Below are positions 41,695 through 51,559 of a stretch of DNA of 64,000 bases, piece after piece (within the stretch, counting starts at the first letter, position 1; each line of letters opens with the position of its first letter). The translations under genes were made by a program, and so were the position numbers. The stretch spans positions 186,001-250,000 of the forward strand of contig NZ_AHCD03000027.1 in NCBI RefSeq assembly GCF_000238295.3, in the 5' to 3' direction. The stretch is from Pseudoalteromonas rubra (lineage in GTDB: Bacteria; Pseudomonadota; Gammaproteobacteria; Enterobacterales; Alteromonadaceae). Under the pieces are notes generated by a model. It searched no databases, was not told the DNA's origin, and was given only the letters and a program-made list of their open reading frames with translations.

Positions 41695-44398
41695 CCTCCA
41701 GGTTGAAAAAGGCAACCTGATCGGTCAACACCCGGGCCTGACTCTCCATGGTTTTGCCTGACTTTGACGTAGTTTCGACCAGGGAGACATTTTGCTGAGT
41801 AATGCCATCCATTTGTGCAATGGTAGAGCATACCGCGGCAATACCTGATGCTTGCTCTTTGCTGGCATCGTCAATGTTCGAGACCATGTCACTGACTTGT
41901 GTAATCGACTGCGTCAACTCATCGAAAGTTGTGCCAGAATCATAAACCAGTTTGCTTCCTTCGGTAACGGCGTCAACACTGTTCTTGATGAGCGCTTTAA
42001 TCTCTTTGGCTGCGCTGGCACTGCGTTGTGCCAGGTTACGCACTTCACTGGCGACCACGGCAAACCCTCTGCCAGCTTCGCCTGCTCTGGCGGCCTCAAC
42101 CGAGGCATTGAGTGCCAGCAGGTTCGTTTGAAAGGCAATTTCATCAATCACGCCAACGATGTCGGAGATTTTTCTGCTGTAGCTTTCAATATTACCAACC
42201 GCATTGATGGCATCTTCAATGGTTTGTTTACCACTGAGTGCTTTTTCACGGACATCCGCTGCCCGTTCTGACGCTGTGGTTGCGCTGATCGCGTTATTTT
42301 TCACCGTCGCTGTAAGTTGCTCCATTGTGGCGGCGGTTTCTTCCAAACTGGCTGCCTGACTTTCTACCCGGCTATTGAGCTCTTCATTATTGGAGGCGAT
42401 TTGCCGGGCGATATCAAACACCTGAGCCGCCCCGTTATTGATGGTCTGAACCAGCTCGCTGAGCTTGTCGAACAGACCATTCATTGCCTGCGTCAGCACA
42501 GAGAAGTCCTCTCCCAGTTCAGCGGTGATCCGGTGGGTTAAATCGCCTTGCTCAAGTGCAAAAATGGCGTTTTTGATATGCTGCACAGCCTGCTTTTGCG
42601 CAGTGATGTCTGTGGCATATTTCACCACTTTCACGGGACGACCGTGTTGATCAAGAATGGGGTTATAGGTTGCCTGGATCCAGATTTCCTGGCCATTTTT
42701 GGCTATCCGCATATACTGCCCTGCGTCAAACTCACCGCGATTGAGCTGTGCCCAGAATTGTTGATATTCGTTGCTTTGCGCCTGCTCCGGGGTGGCAAAC
42801 ATGCGGTGATGCTGGCCTTTGACCTCGTCGAGAGTGTAGCCCATGGTTGCTAAAAACAGGTCATTGGCCCACAGTATGGTACCGTCCATTTCAAACTCAA
42901 TAACCGCCTGAGATTTATGAATGGCCTGTACTTGCCCTTCCAGATCCGCTGTGACTTGCTTCTGATGGGTAATATCCATGGCGTATTTAACCACTTTCAG
43001 CGGGTTGCCCTCATCATCACGGATCAGGTTATAAGTTGCACTGATCCAGATAGGTTTGGCATGTTTGCCCAGTCGAAAAAATTCACCAGAATGGAAATGG
43101 CCATTCTTCAGGTCTTGCCAAAACTGCTGATATTCCTCACTTTGAGCATACTTGGGCTCAACAAACAGCCTGTGGTGCTGGCCGATGATTTCCTCTTTGC
43201 TATAACCCATGGCACTCAAAAAGTTGTCGTTGGCGTCTAAAATGGTCCCGTCTAAATTGAATTGGATCACCGCCTGAGAGCGATTGATAGCTTCTATTTG
43301 CCCTTGTGCCTCAAAGGCATTCAGTTTGTCTGCGGTAATGTCAGAGGCGAACTTCATGATTTTCCAGAGTCGCCCATTCTCATCATATAAAGGGGTATAG
43401 TGCGCCTGGATCCATACCGCTTCTCCACGTTTGTTGACTCGTTTAAACTCTCCTGACTGAAGCTCGCCTCTGCCCAGAGCTTGCCAGAATGCCGCATACG
43501 CATCACTGGCTGCTTCTTTTGCGCTGACAAACTGGCGGTGGTGCTGACCCTGGATCTCTTCAAGCTGATAACCCATTACATCAAGAAAATTTTGATTGGC
43601 CGTTACTATGGTGCCATCGAGGGTAAACTCAATGACTGCCTGGGCGTTGCGGATCCCGTCAATTTGACTGTTAAGATTGATTATTGTGTGTTTTTGCTTT
43701 GAGATATCGCTGGCTAACAATAGGACTTTCGCTGTGCGTTGGTGTGGATCCGGCACCGGAACCAGTTTGGCATGCAGCCAGGGAAATGTTTGCTCCGAGG
43801 TCTGCCATTTAAGGTCACACTCAATTGTCTGGCCTTCACAAAGGGCTTCCCAGCAAGCGGCATTGAGCTGTTCATTGACCACAAATTGCTGATAGTGTTG
43901 ATTAATCAACTGCTGTCTTGTGGCATCCACAAGGGATAAGAAGTGCTCGTTGGCATGCAATACCGTGCCTCGCAGGTCCAGCTCTGCCCAGGGTTGTGCG
44001 TTTGTTAACGCTTGTGTGGCTGAAGTGGCGTCCACCAAAGGTTGATACTGTGCTGTTACATCCTGGATCACCGCAAAGCTGTGTGACTCATCCAGCGGGC
44101 ACAGTTGTACTGAGACGTGAAACTCTGTGCCCTCGATATTGTGCATGGTGCAGATCTGCGCGTTGTTATGTTGACGTTTTTGCAGTGCATTTTGTAACGT
44201 CTGGTAGTCGCTGTGACGATTGCACAGTGCTGATAATGTCTTGGGTGGGGCGCTGCTCGAAAAAGCCAGTGCGGTATTAAAAGCCTCGCTGGTGGCGAGA
44301 ATATTACCGTGCCGGTCGAGCTTTAGCCAAGGCAATGTTTGCGGAAGGGTGATTTGTGGTTCTGTTGTTTTTGTTCTTGAAAAGCCGAAGAGCGCCAT
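41678..44398 (-). CDS. Soluble five-PAS methyl-accepting chemoreceptor
   Basis: The 906-residue protein has no membrane segment. Two diverged PAS domains (about 15-120 and 135-235) are followed by three closely similar PAS-PAC repeats of about 122 residues (about 250-375, 375-495 and 495-615). Each repeat begins with a version of SQAVIEF.MDGTI, then N.NFL..MGY..EEI.GQHHR.FV, and ends KVVKYA.DIT. A short HAMP-like stretch and the MCP signalling domain (about 670-906) follow, with the hairpin tip EIAFQTNLLALNASVEAARAGE intact. It is a cytoplasmic energy- or ligand-sensing receptor, perhaps with haem or flavin in the PAS units. It is monocistronic. Confidence 0.93.
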   Translation of the reverse strand: MALFGFSRTKTTEPQITLPQTLPWLKLDRHGNILATSEAFNTALAFSSSAPPKTLSALCNRHSDYQTLQNALQKRQHNNAQICTMHNIEGTEFHVSVQLCPLDESHSFAVIQDVTAQYQPLVDATSATQALTNAQPWAELDLRGTVLHANEHFLSLVDATRQQLINQHYQQFVVNEQLNAACWEALCEGQTIECDLKWQTSEQTFPWLHAKLVPVPDPHQRTAKVLLLASDISKQKHTIINLNSQIDGIRNAQAVIEFTLDGTIVTANQNFLDVMGYQLEEIQGQHHRQFVSAKEAASDAYAAFWQALGRGELQSGEFKRVNKRGEAVWIQAHYTPLYDENGRLWKIMKFASDITADKLNAFEAQGQIEAINRSQAVIQFNLDGTILDANDNFLSAMGYSKEEIIGQHHRLFVEPKYAQSEEYQQFWQDLKNGHFHSGEFFRLGKHAKPIWISATYNLIRDDEGNPLKVVKYAMDITHQKQVTADLEGQVQAIHKSQAVIEFEMDGTILWANDLFLATMGYTLDEVKGQHHRMFATPEQAQSNEYQQFWAQLNRGEFDAGQYMRIAKNGQEIWIQATYNPILDQHGRPVKVVKYATDITAQKQAVQHIKNAIFALEQGDLTHRITAELGEDFSVLTQAMNGLFDKLSELVQTINNGAAQVFDIARQIASNNEELNSRVESQAASLEETAATMEQLTATVKNNAISATTASERAADVREKALSGKQTIEDAINAVGNIESYSRKISDIVGVIDEIAFQTNLLALNASVEAARAGEAGRGFAVVASEVRNLAQRSASAAKEIKALIKNSVDAVTEGSKLVYDSGTTFDELTQSITQVSDMVSNIDDASKEQASGIAAVCSTIAQMDGITQQNVSLVETTSKSGKTMESQARVLTDQVAFFNLEDSRLS

Positions 44399-44493
44399 AT
44401 CACATCCTGGTATGTAGTGGATTATCTATACACACTATAGACAAGGAATAACAGCGCACCCAAGTTTGTGCGTGAGATAAGGTTTTATACGGA

Positions 44494-44513
44494 GCAGCCC
44501 ATCAACAGGCTGC
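44494..44513 (-). terminator. Short hairpin after the MscS-type gene
   Basis: GCAGCC and GGCTGC (44494-44499 and 44508-44513) form a 6-bp stem just after the stop of the channel gene on the minus strand. There is no T run, so this is a weak call. Confidence 0.35.
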
Positions 44514-44529
44514 ACCATTTATAGCAAGA

Positions 44530-45363
44530 TCAGGCGTCGCTTTCGTTCACCAGAATCACTTTACGATGAGGGAAGGGGATCTCTATATTGGCTTCATCGA
44601 GGGCTTTTTTCACTTGCTCAGGTACGGAATAAAGCACATCAAAATAATGTGCGCCGTCGCAAAACGGTCTGACTAAAAAGTCCACTGAGCTGTTATTGAG
44701 CGACTCCACTTCTACAAATGGGGCCGGATCTGACAAAATATGGGGGTGCGCCTGCAAAACGGATTGGATCACAGCCCTGGCCTCATCTGTGTTTTCATTG
44801 TAAGCAACGCCAAAACGCATATCGACACCGCGAATTGCATGGTGTGAGTGGTTAACGATTTTACTGCCCCAGATATGACTATTGGGGATCACGATTTGTT
44901 GGTTGTCGAAGGTTTGCAATATGGTCGTAAACATATCAATTTCAGTCACTTTGCCAAATTGTCCTGCTGTGTCGATAAAGTCGTTGACTTTGTAGGGGCG
45001 GAAAATTAACAGCATAACGCCCGCCGCGAGGTTGGATAGGGTGCCTTGCAGTGCCAGGCCTACCGCAAGTCCGGCGGCACCGAGCAAAGCAATGATAGAG
45101 GCGGTTTGTACACCAAACCGATTGAGCACTGCGATGCCGACAAAGGCCAATACTGTGTACTTGGCAACACTGCCAAAAAATTTAAACAGAGTATCATCGA
45201 GCTTGTCATAGCGATTCGCCACAGAGACAACCGCTTTATAAGCTTTGCCCGCCAGCCAGATGCCAATGATCAGTATTAATAATGCCAGTACCAGGTTGGT
45301 TGCCCAGTCAACGGCGACAGGTAAATATTGATTGATATCGATTTTTTCTAAGAAGCTTTCCAT
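44530..45363 (-). CDS. mscS: MscS mechanosensitive channel
   Basis: The 277-residue protein is close to E. coli MscS in length and layout. It has three N-terminal helices with the pore-lining TM3 LGAAGLAVGLALQGTLSNLA. The beta domain has AGVMLLIFRPYKVNDFIDTAGQFG, VIPNSHIWGSKIVNHS and the C-terminal cage domain. It opens on hypo-osmotic shock to release solutes. It stands alone. Confidence 0.95.
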   Translation of the reverse strand: MESFLEKIDINQYLPVAVDWATNLVLALLILIIGIWLAGKAYKAVVSVANRYDKLDDTLFKFFGSVAKYTVLAFVGIAVLNRFGVQTASIIALLGAAGLAVGLALQGTLSNLAAGVMLLIFRPYKVNDFIDTAGQFGKVTEIDMFTTILQTFDNQQIVIPNSHIWGSKIVNHSHHAIRGVDMRFGVAYNENTDEARAVIQSVLQAHPHILSDPAPFVEVESLNNSSVDFLVRPFCDGAHYFDVLYSVPEQVKKALDEANIEIPFPHRKVILVNESDA

Positions 45364-45495
45364 ACACCTACCTCGGTAAAATAATTGAGAGAGTCACAGA
45401 GCGTTTGCAATCATGCGTTTAAAAGCTAGTTGCAGACACGAGATAGTTCAACCTGAAGAGGGTGATCTTGCCAAGATTGGGTGATAAGCGATACG

Positions 45496-45513
45496 GGTGG
45501 TCCACAGACCACC
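45496..45513 (-). terminator. Hairpin after chrA
   Basis: GGTGGTC (45496-45502) and GACCACC (45507-45513) form a perfect 7-bp stem 14 bases past the chrA stop. No T run follows on the minus strand. It is probably the weak terminator of chrA. Confidence 0.45.
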
Positions 45514-45526
45514 ACGTTAAATGATA

Positions 45527-46675
45527 TCAGAGGAACCCCTGAGCGACTCCGGCCACCATAAAGGTGACGACCAGCCAGACAATGTGTAACTTGAGGTGTT
45601 TTAACAGGTAAAAGCCGACCAGGACCAGGGCAATATCCTGTGCTGAATGCACTGCACTGGTAAAGACGGGTTGATAAAGCGCAGCCACCAGTAATCCAAC
45701 CACAGCGGCATTGACACCACTCAGCGCGCCTGCCACTGCGGGTCGATTGGCGAGTAGTTGCCAATTTTTGAGCACGCCCAGTAATAGCAAAAAGCCAGGC
45801 AAAAACACGGCTAAAGTCGCCACCAGTGCGCCTGTGACAGGATTTGCTGGCATCAATGCGTAGCCAAGATAAGTGGCAAACGTAAACATTGGGCCGGGCA
45901 CTGCCTGAGCAGCGGCATATCCTGCCAAAAAGGTATCCTGACTGAGGGCGTCACCGACAATGTTTTGCAGCAGTGGCAGTACCACGTGACCGCCGCCAAA
46001 CACCAGACTGCCAGCCTGATAAAAGTCATTAAGCAGGGCCGCTGAGGGGTTCAGGTGGGCGATAAAAGGCAGACCAATAAATAAGCCCGCAAACGCCACC
46101 AAAGGCAGCCAGCTTGCTTTGAAAGTGGCACTGGAATGCGCCTTTTGGGTATTGCCGCGCAGGTAAAAGACGCCAATCAGGGCTGCCAGCAACAGCACCG
46201 CCATTTGTGTAAAGATACCCGGGAGTAACAGCAGGGCGATGGCCGTAATAACGCACACGCTGACAGTGAGGGTGCTTTTACAAAAGTTCTTATACATCCC
46301 CCAGGCGGCGTCGGCAACAACCACAATGGCAAGCAGCTTAAGCCCGTGCACCAGGTTTTGAAACACACTGGTGTCGGTCACCTGGCTGGCCATGAGTGCC
46401 AGCAGAACCATGATAATGACTGACGGTAGCGTAAAGCCGATGAAGGCCGCGCAGGCACCACTTAGTCCACCGCGTTTGTAGCCCAGAGCGAATCCGACCT
46501 GGCTTGATCCGGGGCCGGGCAAAAACTGACTCAGCGCAACCAGCTGAGCATAATCGGCGTCATCCAGCCATTTGCGTTTCTCCACAAAGGTTTGGCGGAA
46601 GTAACCTATGTGTGCTGCCGGACCACCAAAGCTTACCCAGCCAAGTAAAAAGAAGGTTTTAAAAATAGCAAACAT
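45527..46675 (-). CDS. chrA: ChrA chromate transporter
   Basis: The 382-residue membrane protein is the long CHR type with two homologous halves. The first starts FFLLGWVSFGGPAAHIGYFRQTFV and has QLVALSQFLPGPGSSQVGFALGYKRGG; the second has FYQAGSLVFGGGHVVLPLLQ and FLAGYAAAQAVPGPMFTFATYLGY. It exports chromate at the inner membrane. A LysR gene diverges from it across 106 bases and is probably its regulator. No chrB or chrR is near. Confidence 0.95.
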   Translation of the reverse strand: MFAIFKTFFLLGWVSFGGPAAHIGYFRQTFVEKRKWLDDADYAQLVALSQFLPGPGSSQVGFALGYKRGGLSGACAAFIGFTLPSVIIMVLLALMASQVTDTSVFQNLVHGLKLLAIVVVADAAWGMYKNFCKSTLTVSVCVITAIALLLLPGIFTQMAVLLLAALIGVFYLRGNTQKAHSSATFKASWLPLVAFAGLFIGLPFIAHLNPSAALLNDFYQAGSLVFGGGHVVLPLLQNIVGDALSQDTFLAGYAAAQAVPGPMFTFATYLGYALMPANPVTGALVATLAVFLPGFLLLLGVLKNWQLLANRPAVAGALSGVNAAVVGLLVAALYQPVFTSAVHSAQDIALVLVGFYLLKHLKLHIVWLVVTFMVAGVAQGFL

Positions 46676-46781
46676 AACAATGCGCGCTCTGTTATCACAA
46701 CTGCCGCTAGAGTAAAAAATGACGTAGAATGATTCAAATTAATAGTTTTGATTGCGACTATGAATAATATGGGATTGGGTT

Positions 46782-47720
46782 ATGCGCTTTAGTGATGTGC
46801 CATGGCGGCAGGTAGATTTAAACTTACTGGTTGCCTTCGCTTATTTATACCGCTGCCGCAGCGTCAGTATGGCGGCTGAACAGGGCTGTGTCAGCCAGTC
46901 AGCGATGAGCCATGCTTTGGCACGGCTTAGACGTCTTCTGGATGACGAGTTGTTTGAGCGTAAAGGGCATACCATGGAGCCGACAGAGTATGCGCATCAG
47001 ATAGCGCCTTTAATTGAGCAGCTGCTGGATACGGTGTCAGATGGCTTGCTGCACAAAAAACACTTTGTTCCGGATCAGTATGAAGGCGTATGTCGCATTG
47101 GTCTGACGGATTATGCTGAGCTGAATTTTGCGCCTTTGATATACGACCATATTCGCACCACCGCGCCTCATGCACAAGTCAGTTTTGTAAACGTGAATCG
47201 TAGTAACTACATGACACTGACCGAACAGGAAAAACTGGATCTGGTTATTGGCAGTATCACTGAACCAGATCAGGCATTTAGCAGTCAGGTTCTGTACACC
47301 GAGCGTCACGTTTGTCTGGTGGATCCGGCTGTATTTACCACAGAGCTGCCCATGTGCATGACTACTTTTGCACAGACGGAGCATGCCCTCGTGAGTCCGG
47401 ATGGCCGTTTAACAACTCAGGTCGATCAGTTGCTTGCCAGGGCGGGTCTGACACGCCGGGTGACGGTCGCCAGTCGCAACTTCCTGACCATACAGCGCTT
47501 GCTCAGCCAGCGACGCTTGGTGGCCATTGTACCGCTAAAAATGGCTCAATTAGCGTGTGAGGATGCCGGGCTGACATACTTTGAGCCGCCGCTGCGTGTG
47601 CCGGATTTTGATATTGCAATGTTGTGGTTGAGTAAGCGAACGGGTGATGAAAAAAATACCTGGCTCAGAGCGCTGGTGCAGACTGTATTAACTGCACCAG
47701 ATGATCTGATAGAGCCTTAA
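46782..47720 (+). CDS. LysR-family regulator
   Basis: The 312-residue protein has the HTH DLNLLVAFAYLYRCRSVSMAAEQ-type start and SQSAMSHALARLRRLLDDELFER, then the substrate domain with RIGLTDYAELNFAPLIYDHIR. This fold is close to NodD/SyrM-like LysR members (PCP-type domain). It is divergent from chrA, so it probably controls it. It converges with the GH20 gene, the two stops overlapping by four bases. Confidence 0.93.
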   Translation: MRFSDVPWRQVDLNLLVAFAYLYRCRSVSMAAEQGCVSQSAMSHALARLRRLLDDELFERKGHTMEPTEYAHQIAPLIEQLLDTVSDGLLHKKHFVPDQYEGVCRIGLTDYAELNFAPLIYDHIRTTAPHAQVSFVNVNRSNYMTLTEQEKLDLVIGSITEPDQAFSSQVLYTERHVCLVDPAVFTTELPMCMTTFAQTEHALVSPDGRLTTQVDQLLARAGLTRRVTVASRNFLTIQRLLSQRRLVAIVPLKMAQLACEDAGLTYFEPPLRVPDFDIAMLWLSKRTGDEKNTWLRALVQTVLTAPDDLIEP

Positions 47721-50209
47721 TGAAGGCTATCAATCGTTGCTATTTCAGCTCGGACGGGGCCCTGGCAAGCTGCCAATAAATGCTCGCTGAACAACCCGGC
47801 CGCGACGACAATCTCCGAGGCCTGACTTTGAATGTCCCGCAATTGCGTCGAAAATTGCTCAACCCTGGTGGCTGATATTGACGTACCAGCTTTACAACTG
47901 CGTAGCACTGAGAGACTAATTTTATTGATGTCGCTGGCCTGTTCCAGCAATTTGGTGAGCGCCTTCAGAGCTGGTGCGCTGCTGAGCAAAGGCGCAAGCA
48001 GTCGATAGTCTGCTTGCCAGGCTATTAGCGTCTCGGTGATGTGTTGCAATGCGTTGCTGTCGCCCTGTCTGAATTGGGTTAGTTGTTGATAGAGCCGGAT
48101 CAGAGCCGGGCTTTCTACCGGCAGAAAGTCGACTAAGTGTGTTAATGGTGCGTTTTGGTGATACAAGCCTTGCTGATACTTAATATGATGACGTGTGTAG
48201 TAGCTGGCTGGTTCAAGCTGCTCCGCAAAGCGCATCAGCAAAGCCAGGTTGTGCGGACTATCGTGTTTTGCCAGTAGCCTTTTAAGTCCTTGTCTGAACT
48301 GCTTTTGATGATGCAGGCCGATGGCATCGGCAAAGTCAGAGATGGGCAACAACCTGTGGTACATGTTTTCGGGGTCGGAGTACCGACGTGCAGACCACAG
48401 GCGCTCTGCGATGGCAAATAGACGTGGCCAGCTGCGCACATCCAGGTTGTGCTCGGTAACCAGTTCACTCCAGAGGGTTGCTTCTCCACCCAGAATATTA
48501 CCTTGTGCTTGCGCGCTCATCGCACTTTGGAAAGGCATGTTGGTAAAGTCTGCCCGGGTAAACTGTGTATCTAATTTCCCCGTTACCGGATAGACAGCAT
48601 TGCCAATCAGTATCCGGCCCGCTAAACCTGCTCCCGGGTTCAGTGTGAGCTCCGCACGAGTTGGGCCCATCCAGCTGTCGATGGTGGCGTTGAGTCGTGA
48701 TAAACCCGCTCCGGGCGGAATTAGGTGGCTATCCAGACGGGCTTGTTTAAAGGGACGATCATTGAGCTGCAGGTATACATGACTCAGTGTTTGCTGAGAG
48801 GACACCAGCACCAGTTTGCCACGTACGGCACTGCCTTTGAGCCTGGGCATTATGAAGTCCCAGGCCTGAATGGCTTCGTTGTCGTTGAGCGGATGTGCTG
48901 TGTGCAGATCGGTATCAAACGGCTCATTGCGATAGTGGTAAGCAGTTGGCTGAGGCTGATCGATGTAAAATCCGGCGGATAACAGCGCCGGATACCCCTG
49001 TGCGGCAATCTGGCTCAGGCTCGCTTTGCCACGCCAGGACTGGATCATCACATCCTGGTCCAGTGCGGGGTGAAATATTTCGTCCCAGCCCATCATTTTT
49101 TTGTTATGCCTGCGTAAGATAGCCTGCACTTTGGTGTTGAAATGCGCTTGCAGGTCGGCGGAGGTGTTGAGTTTATGTGTGCGCATATATGCCTGGACCC
49201 GCTTGCTTTCTTGCCACTGCTTTGGGTGTACTTCATCGCCACCAATATGTATGTAGGGGTCCGGGAAGAGTTCAGCCAGCTCTGCAACGATTGCATCAAT
49301 GAAGACGTATACCTCAGGCTTGCTGGGATCCAATAAAGGCTCAAATACGCCCCAGCCATCTTCCATTTGATAGGGCTTCACCTGTGTCATCAGTTCAGGG
49401 TAGGCAACCGCAATGGCGGAGGCGTGACCGGGGACATCAAACTCTGGCACCACACGGATCCCAAGGTTGCTGGCGTACTCTACGATGTGCTTGATTTCGG
49501 CCTGCGTATAGTACTGACCATCGGACGCGAGTTGATGCAATTTTGGATAAGCTGTTGAGGCATATCGCCAGCCCTGATCATCTGTCAGGTGCCAGTGAAA
49601 TATATTCAACTTGGCGGCAGCCATGCCGCGAAGCTGCCGTTCAATCGCCGGAATAGAAAGAAAATGGCGGACGCTGTCGAGCAGCAGTCCACGCCAGGGA
49701 AAACGGGGGCTGTCGCCTATTTGCAACAGGGCCAGTTCACGGCTGTCACGGGCAAAATAGAGTAACTGGCTGAGGGTTGCCAGTGCCTGCAGCGCGCCAA
49801 AATCAGAGACGGCACTGATATCAATACCTGTGTGGTTGATACGCAATTGATAGTCTTCATTCTGGTTGAGCTGGGGATATTGACTGGTACCGGTTTGCGG
49901 AGTTTGCACAGTGACACTAATGGGGAGTGCTGATCTAGAGGTGACAGACGTAACCTGATAACCAAAATCAGAGAACTGCTGTTGATAGTAAGTTTTTACA
50001 AAGGCACTGCGCTGCGAAGACAGACCGGTGAGCGACAACACCAGCGGACGATCTATCGTAAGCGATTGTCCTGACTGTACCAGTGAAGTGGGCGCAGGCA
50101 TCAAAATGGCTGCCTGGTCCTTCGCCCTGGCGATGTCGGCAGATAGCATCAGCATGCTTAACATCACACCACACAGCAAAGTCTTGAATCGAACTATCAT
50201 AGCGATCAT
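47717..50209 (-). CDS. GH20 beta-N-acetylhexosaminidase, exported
   Basis: The protein of up to 830 residues has a signal peptide (LLCGVMLSMLMLSADIARA). ATGs at 50209 and 50200 are both possible; AGGGAA is closer to the first. A GH20b-type domain (about 35-165) precedes the TIM barrel: RGLLLDSVRHFL, LNIFHWHLTDDQGWR, VPEFDVPGHA and the catalytic HIGGDEVHPKQW with D325-E326. A WDEIFHP motif and a C-terminal helical tail follow. It removes terminal GlcNAc/GalNAc from chitin oligosaccharides or glycans. It is monocistronic; no chitinase is near. Confidence 0.92.
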   Translation of the reverse strand: MIAMIVRFKTLLCGVMLSMLMLSADIARAKDQAAILMPAPTSLVQSGQSLTIDRPLVLSLTGLSSQRSAFVKTYYQQQFSDFGYQVTSVTSRSALPISVTVQTPQTGTSQYPQLNQNEDYQLRINHTGIDISAVSDFGALQALATLSQLLYFARDSRELALLQIGDSPRFPWRGLLLDSVRHFLSIPAIERQLRGMAAAKLNIFHWHLTDDQGWRYASTAYPKLHQLASDGQYYTQAEIKHIVEYASNLGIRVVPEFDVPGHASAIAVAYPELMTQVKPYQMEDGWGVFEPLLDPSKPEVYVFIDAIVAELAELFPDPYIHIGGDEVHPKQWQESKRVQAYMRTHKLNTSADLQAHFNTKVQAILRRHNKKMMGWDEIFHPALDQDVMIQSWRGKASLSQIAAQGYPALLSAGFYIDQPQPTAYHYRNEPFDTDLHTAHPLNDNEAIQAWDFIMPRLKGSAVRGKLVLVSSQQTLSHVYLQLNDRPFKQARLDSHLIPPGAGLSRLNATIDSWMGPTRAELTLNPGAGLAGRILIGNAVYPVTGKLDTQFTRADFTNMPFQSAMSAQAQGNILGGEATLWSELVTEHNLDVRSWPRLFAIAERLWSARRYSDPENMYHRLLPISDFADAIGLHHQKQFRQGLKRLLAKHDSPHNLALLMRFAEQLEPASYYTRHHIKYQQGLYHQNAPLTHLVDFLPVESPALIRLYQQLTQFRQGDSNALQHITETLIAWQADYRLLAPLLSSAPALKALTKLLEQASDINKISLSVLRSCKAGTSISATRVEQFSTQLRDIQSQASEIVVAAGLFSEHLLAACQGPVRAEIATIDSLH

Positions 50210-50417
50210 TTCCCTGAAATACCGATCAAAAAGAGGTCTATAAAATCGTGTTTATGGGAACAGTGCAAATGAGAGATTTTCAATCTGGCGGGTAAATGCT
50301 CAGATCCAGGCTGTAATCCTGCGTAATGTTTTTACGAGTGAACTCAGATTAGTATCTGCGAAAAGAACTACAGAGCCTGCTATCAAACGATAGCCATGGC
50401 ACACAATGAGGTGTGAG

Positions 50418-51503
50418 ATGTGTACCCGAGTATTTAATAATAGCCAGCGTGACTATCTGGCGACGGCCCGTAATATGGATTGGATGTATCCACTCCCAAC
50501 CAGCTTTTTTGCGTTTGATAAGGGGCTGAGTAAAACCGGCCTGGCGGGAGCGGATGGCTGTATGGATGAGGCGCTCAAATGGTGCTCGGCGTATAGCAGC
50601 ATCGTAGCCATGGTTGGGGATGATCGCAGTGGCTGGGCCGCGTCAGATGGCCTGAACTCAATGGGGTTAGTGGCGAATGTGCTGTATGACTCTGGTGCCA
50701 GCTATGGTCAGGTATCCTTCAGTGCGCATAAAAAGCAACTGAGTGTATTGCGGTGGGTACAGTATGTGCTGGATAACTTTGTTTTTGTAAAAGACGTTGT
50801 GAAGACGTTTCGCAAACAGGATATCTTGCTGGTGGGCGCTGCGGTCCCCAACAGCGATGGTAAACCGGCGCAATTACACCTGTCTGTGTCAGATGTCACT
50901 GGCAATTCAGCCATCATTGAAGTGGTAGACGGGGAGTTTGTTTGTTATGAAAGCAGCGCTTATCAGGTAATGACCAATGAGCCGAGCTTTGATAAGCAGT
51001 TAAAAATCAATGATTACTGGGCTTGGCAATGGTCCGCGGAAAACAGCAACCCAAGCCACACCATCCCGGGGGGCGCTTTTTCAACAGATCGATTTGAACG
51101 TGCAACGTTTTATCTGCACCATATGGACGCGCCTACGCATATCGATGACGCACTGGCTCAGGCCAGAACGGTGGCTGCAAATACGTCTGTACCGCTGGGT
51201 TACAACTTTACGGTCAGTGACAGTCCAAATATCTCTAATACGCTGTGGTCCACTTATGCCAGTCACAGTGAACCGGCTTACTATTTCAGTAATGCCCGGA
51301 CGCTGAATGTTGTCTGGTTTGACCTAGCGAATGCCGACTTCGAAGCGCCGGTACAAAAACTGGATCTGATCACAATGTCAAAAAGTGGGGCGGTTGAAAA
51401 CCATCATTATGATGGCAAGATTAACGCGCTCATGACTGCGGCAATTGATCCTTACCTGAATCTGGAGCGCCACAGCGATGTGTCCCTTGAGGTCATCTGC
51501 TAA
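50418..51503 (+). CDS. Choloylglycine hydrolase-family Ntn amidase, no signal peptide
   Basis: I place the start at the ATG at 50418 (GAGG upstream), because it gives MCTRVF. The Cys then becomes N-terminal and catalytic after Met removal, as in penicillin V acylase and bile salt hydrolase; the ATG at 50406 would hide it. Motifs TARNMDWMYPLPTSFFAF, WAASDGLNSMGLVANVLYD, ITVSD-like ... NSAIIEVVDGEFV and VMTNEPSFDKQL fit the family. It hydrolyses linear amide bonds; related Gram-negative enzymes cleave acyl-homoserine lactones or bile salts. It differs in lacking an export signal. Confidence 0.85.
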   Translation: MCTRVFNNSQRDYLATARNMDWMYPLPTSFFAFDKGLSKTGLAGADGCMDEALKWCSAYSSIVAMVGDDRSGWAASDGLNSMGLVANVLYDSGASYGQVSFSAHKKQLSVLRWVQYVLDNFVFVKDVVKTFRKQDILLVGAAVPNSDGKPAQLHLSVSDVTGNSAIIEVVDGEFVCYESSAYQVMTNEPSFDKQLKINDYWAWQWSAENSNPSHTIPGGAFSTDRFERATFYLHHMDAPTHIDDALAQARTVAANTSVPLGYNFTVSDSPNISNTLWSTYASHSEPAYYFSNARTLNVVWFDLANADFEAPVQKLDLITMSKSGAVENHHYDGKINALMTAAIDPYLNLERHSDVSLEVIC

Positions 51504-51526
51504 TCTGGCTCTGTCAGGCGTGAGGG

Positions 51527-51552
51527 AGCAGCCGGTTTGAGCACCGGCTGCT
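51527..51552. terminator. Strong hairpin between convergent genes
   Basis: AGCAGCCGGT (51527-51536), loop TTGAGC and ACCGGCTGCT (51543-51552) form a perfect 10-bp stem, eight bases from the end of the serine hydrolase gene. T runs are weak. It probably serves both the Ntn hydrolase and the serine hydrolase genes. Confidence 0.65.
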
Positions 51553-51559
51553 AGCGTGT

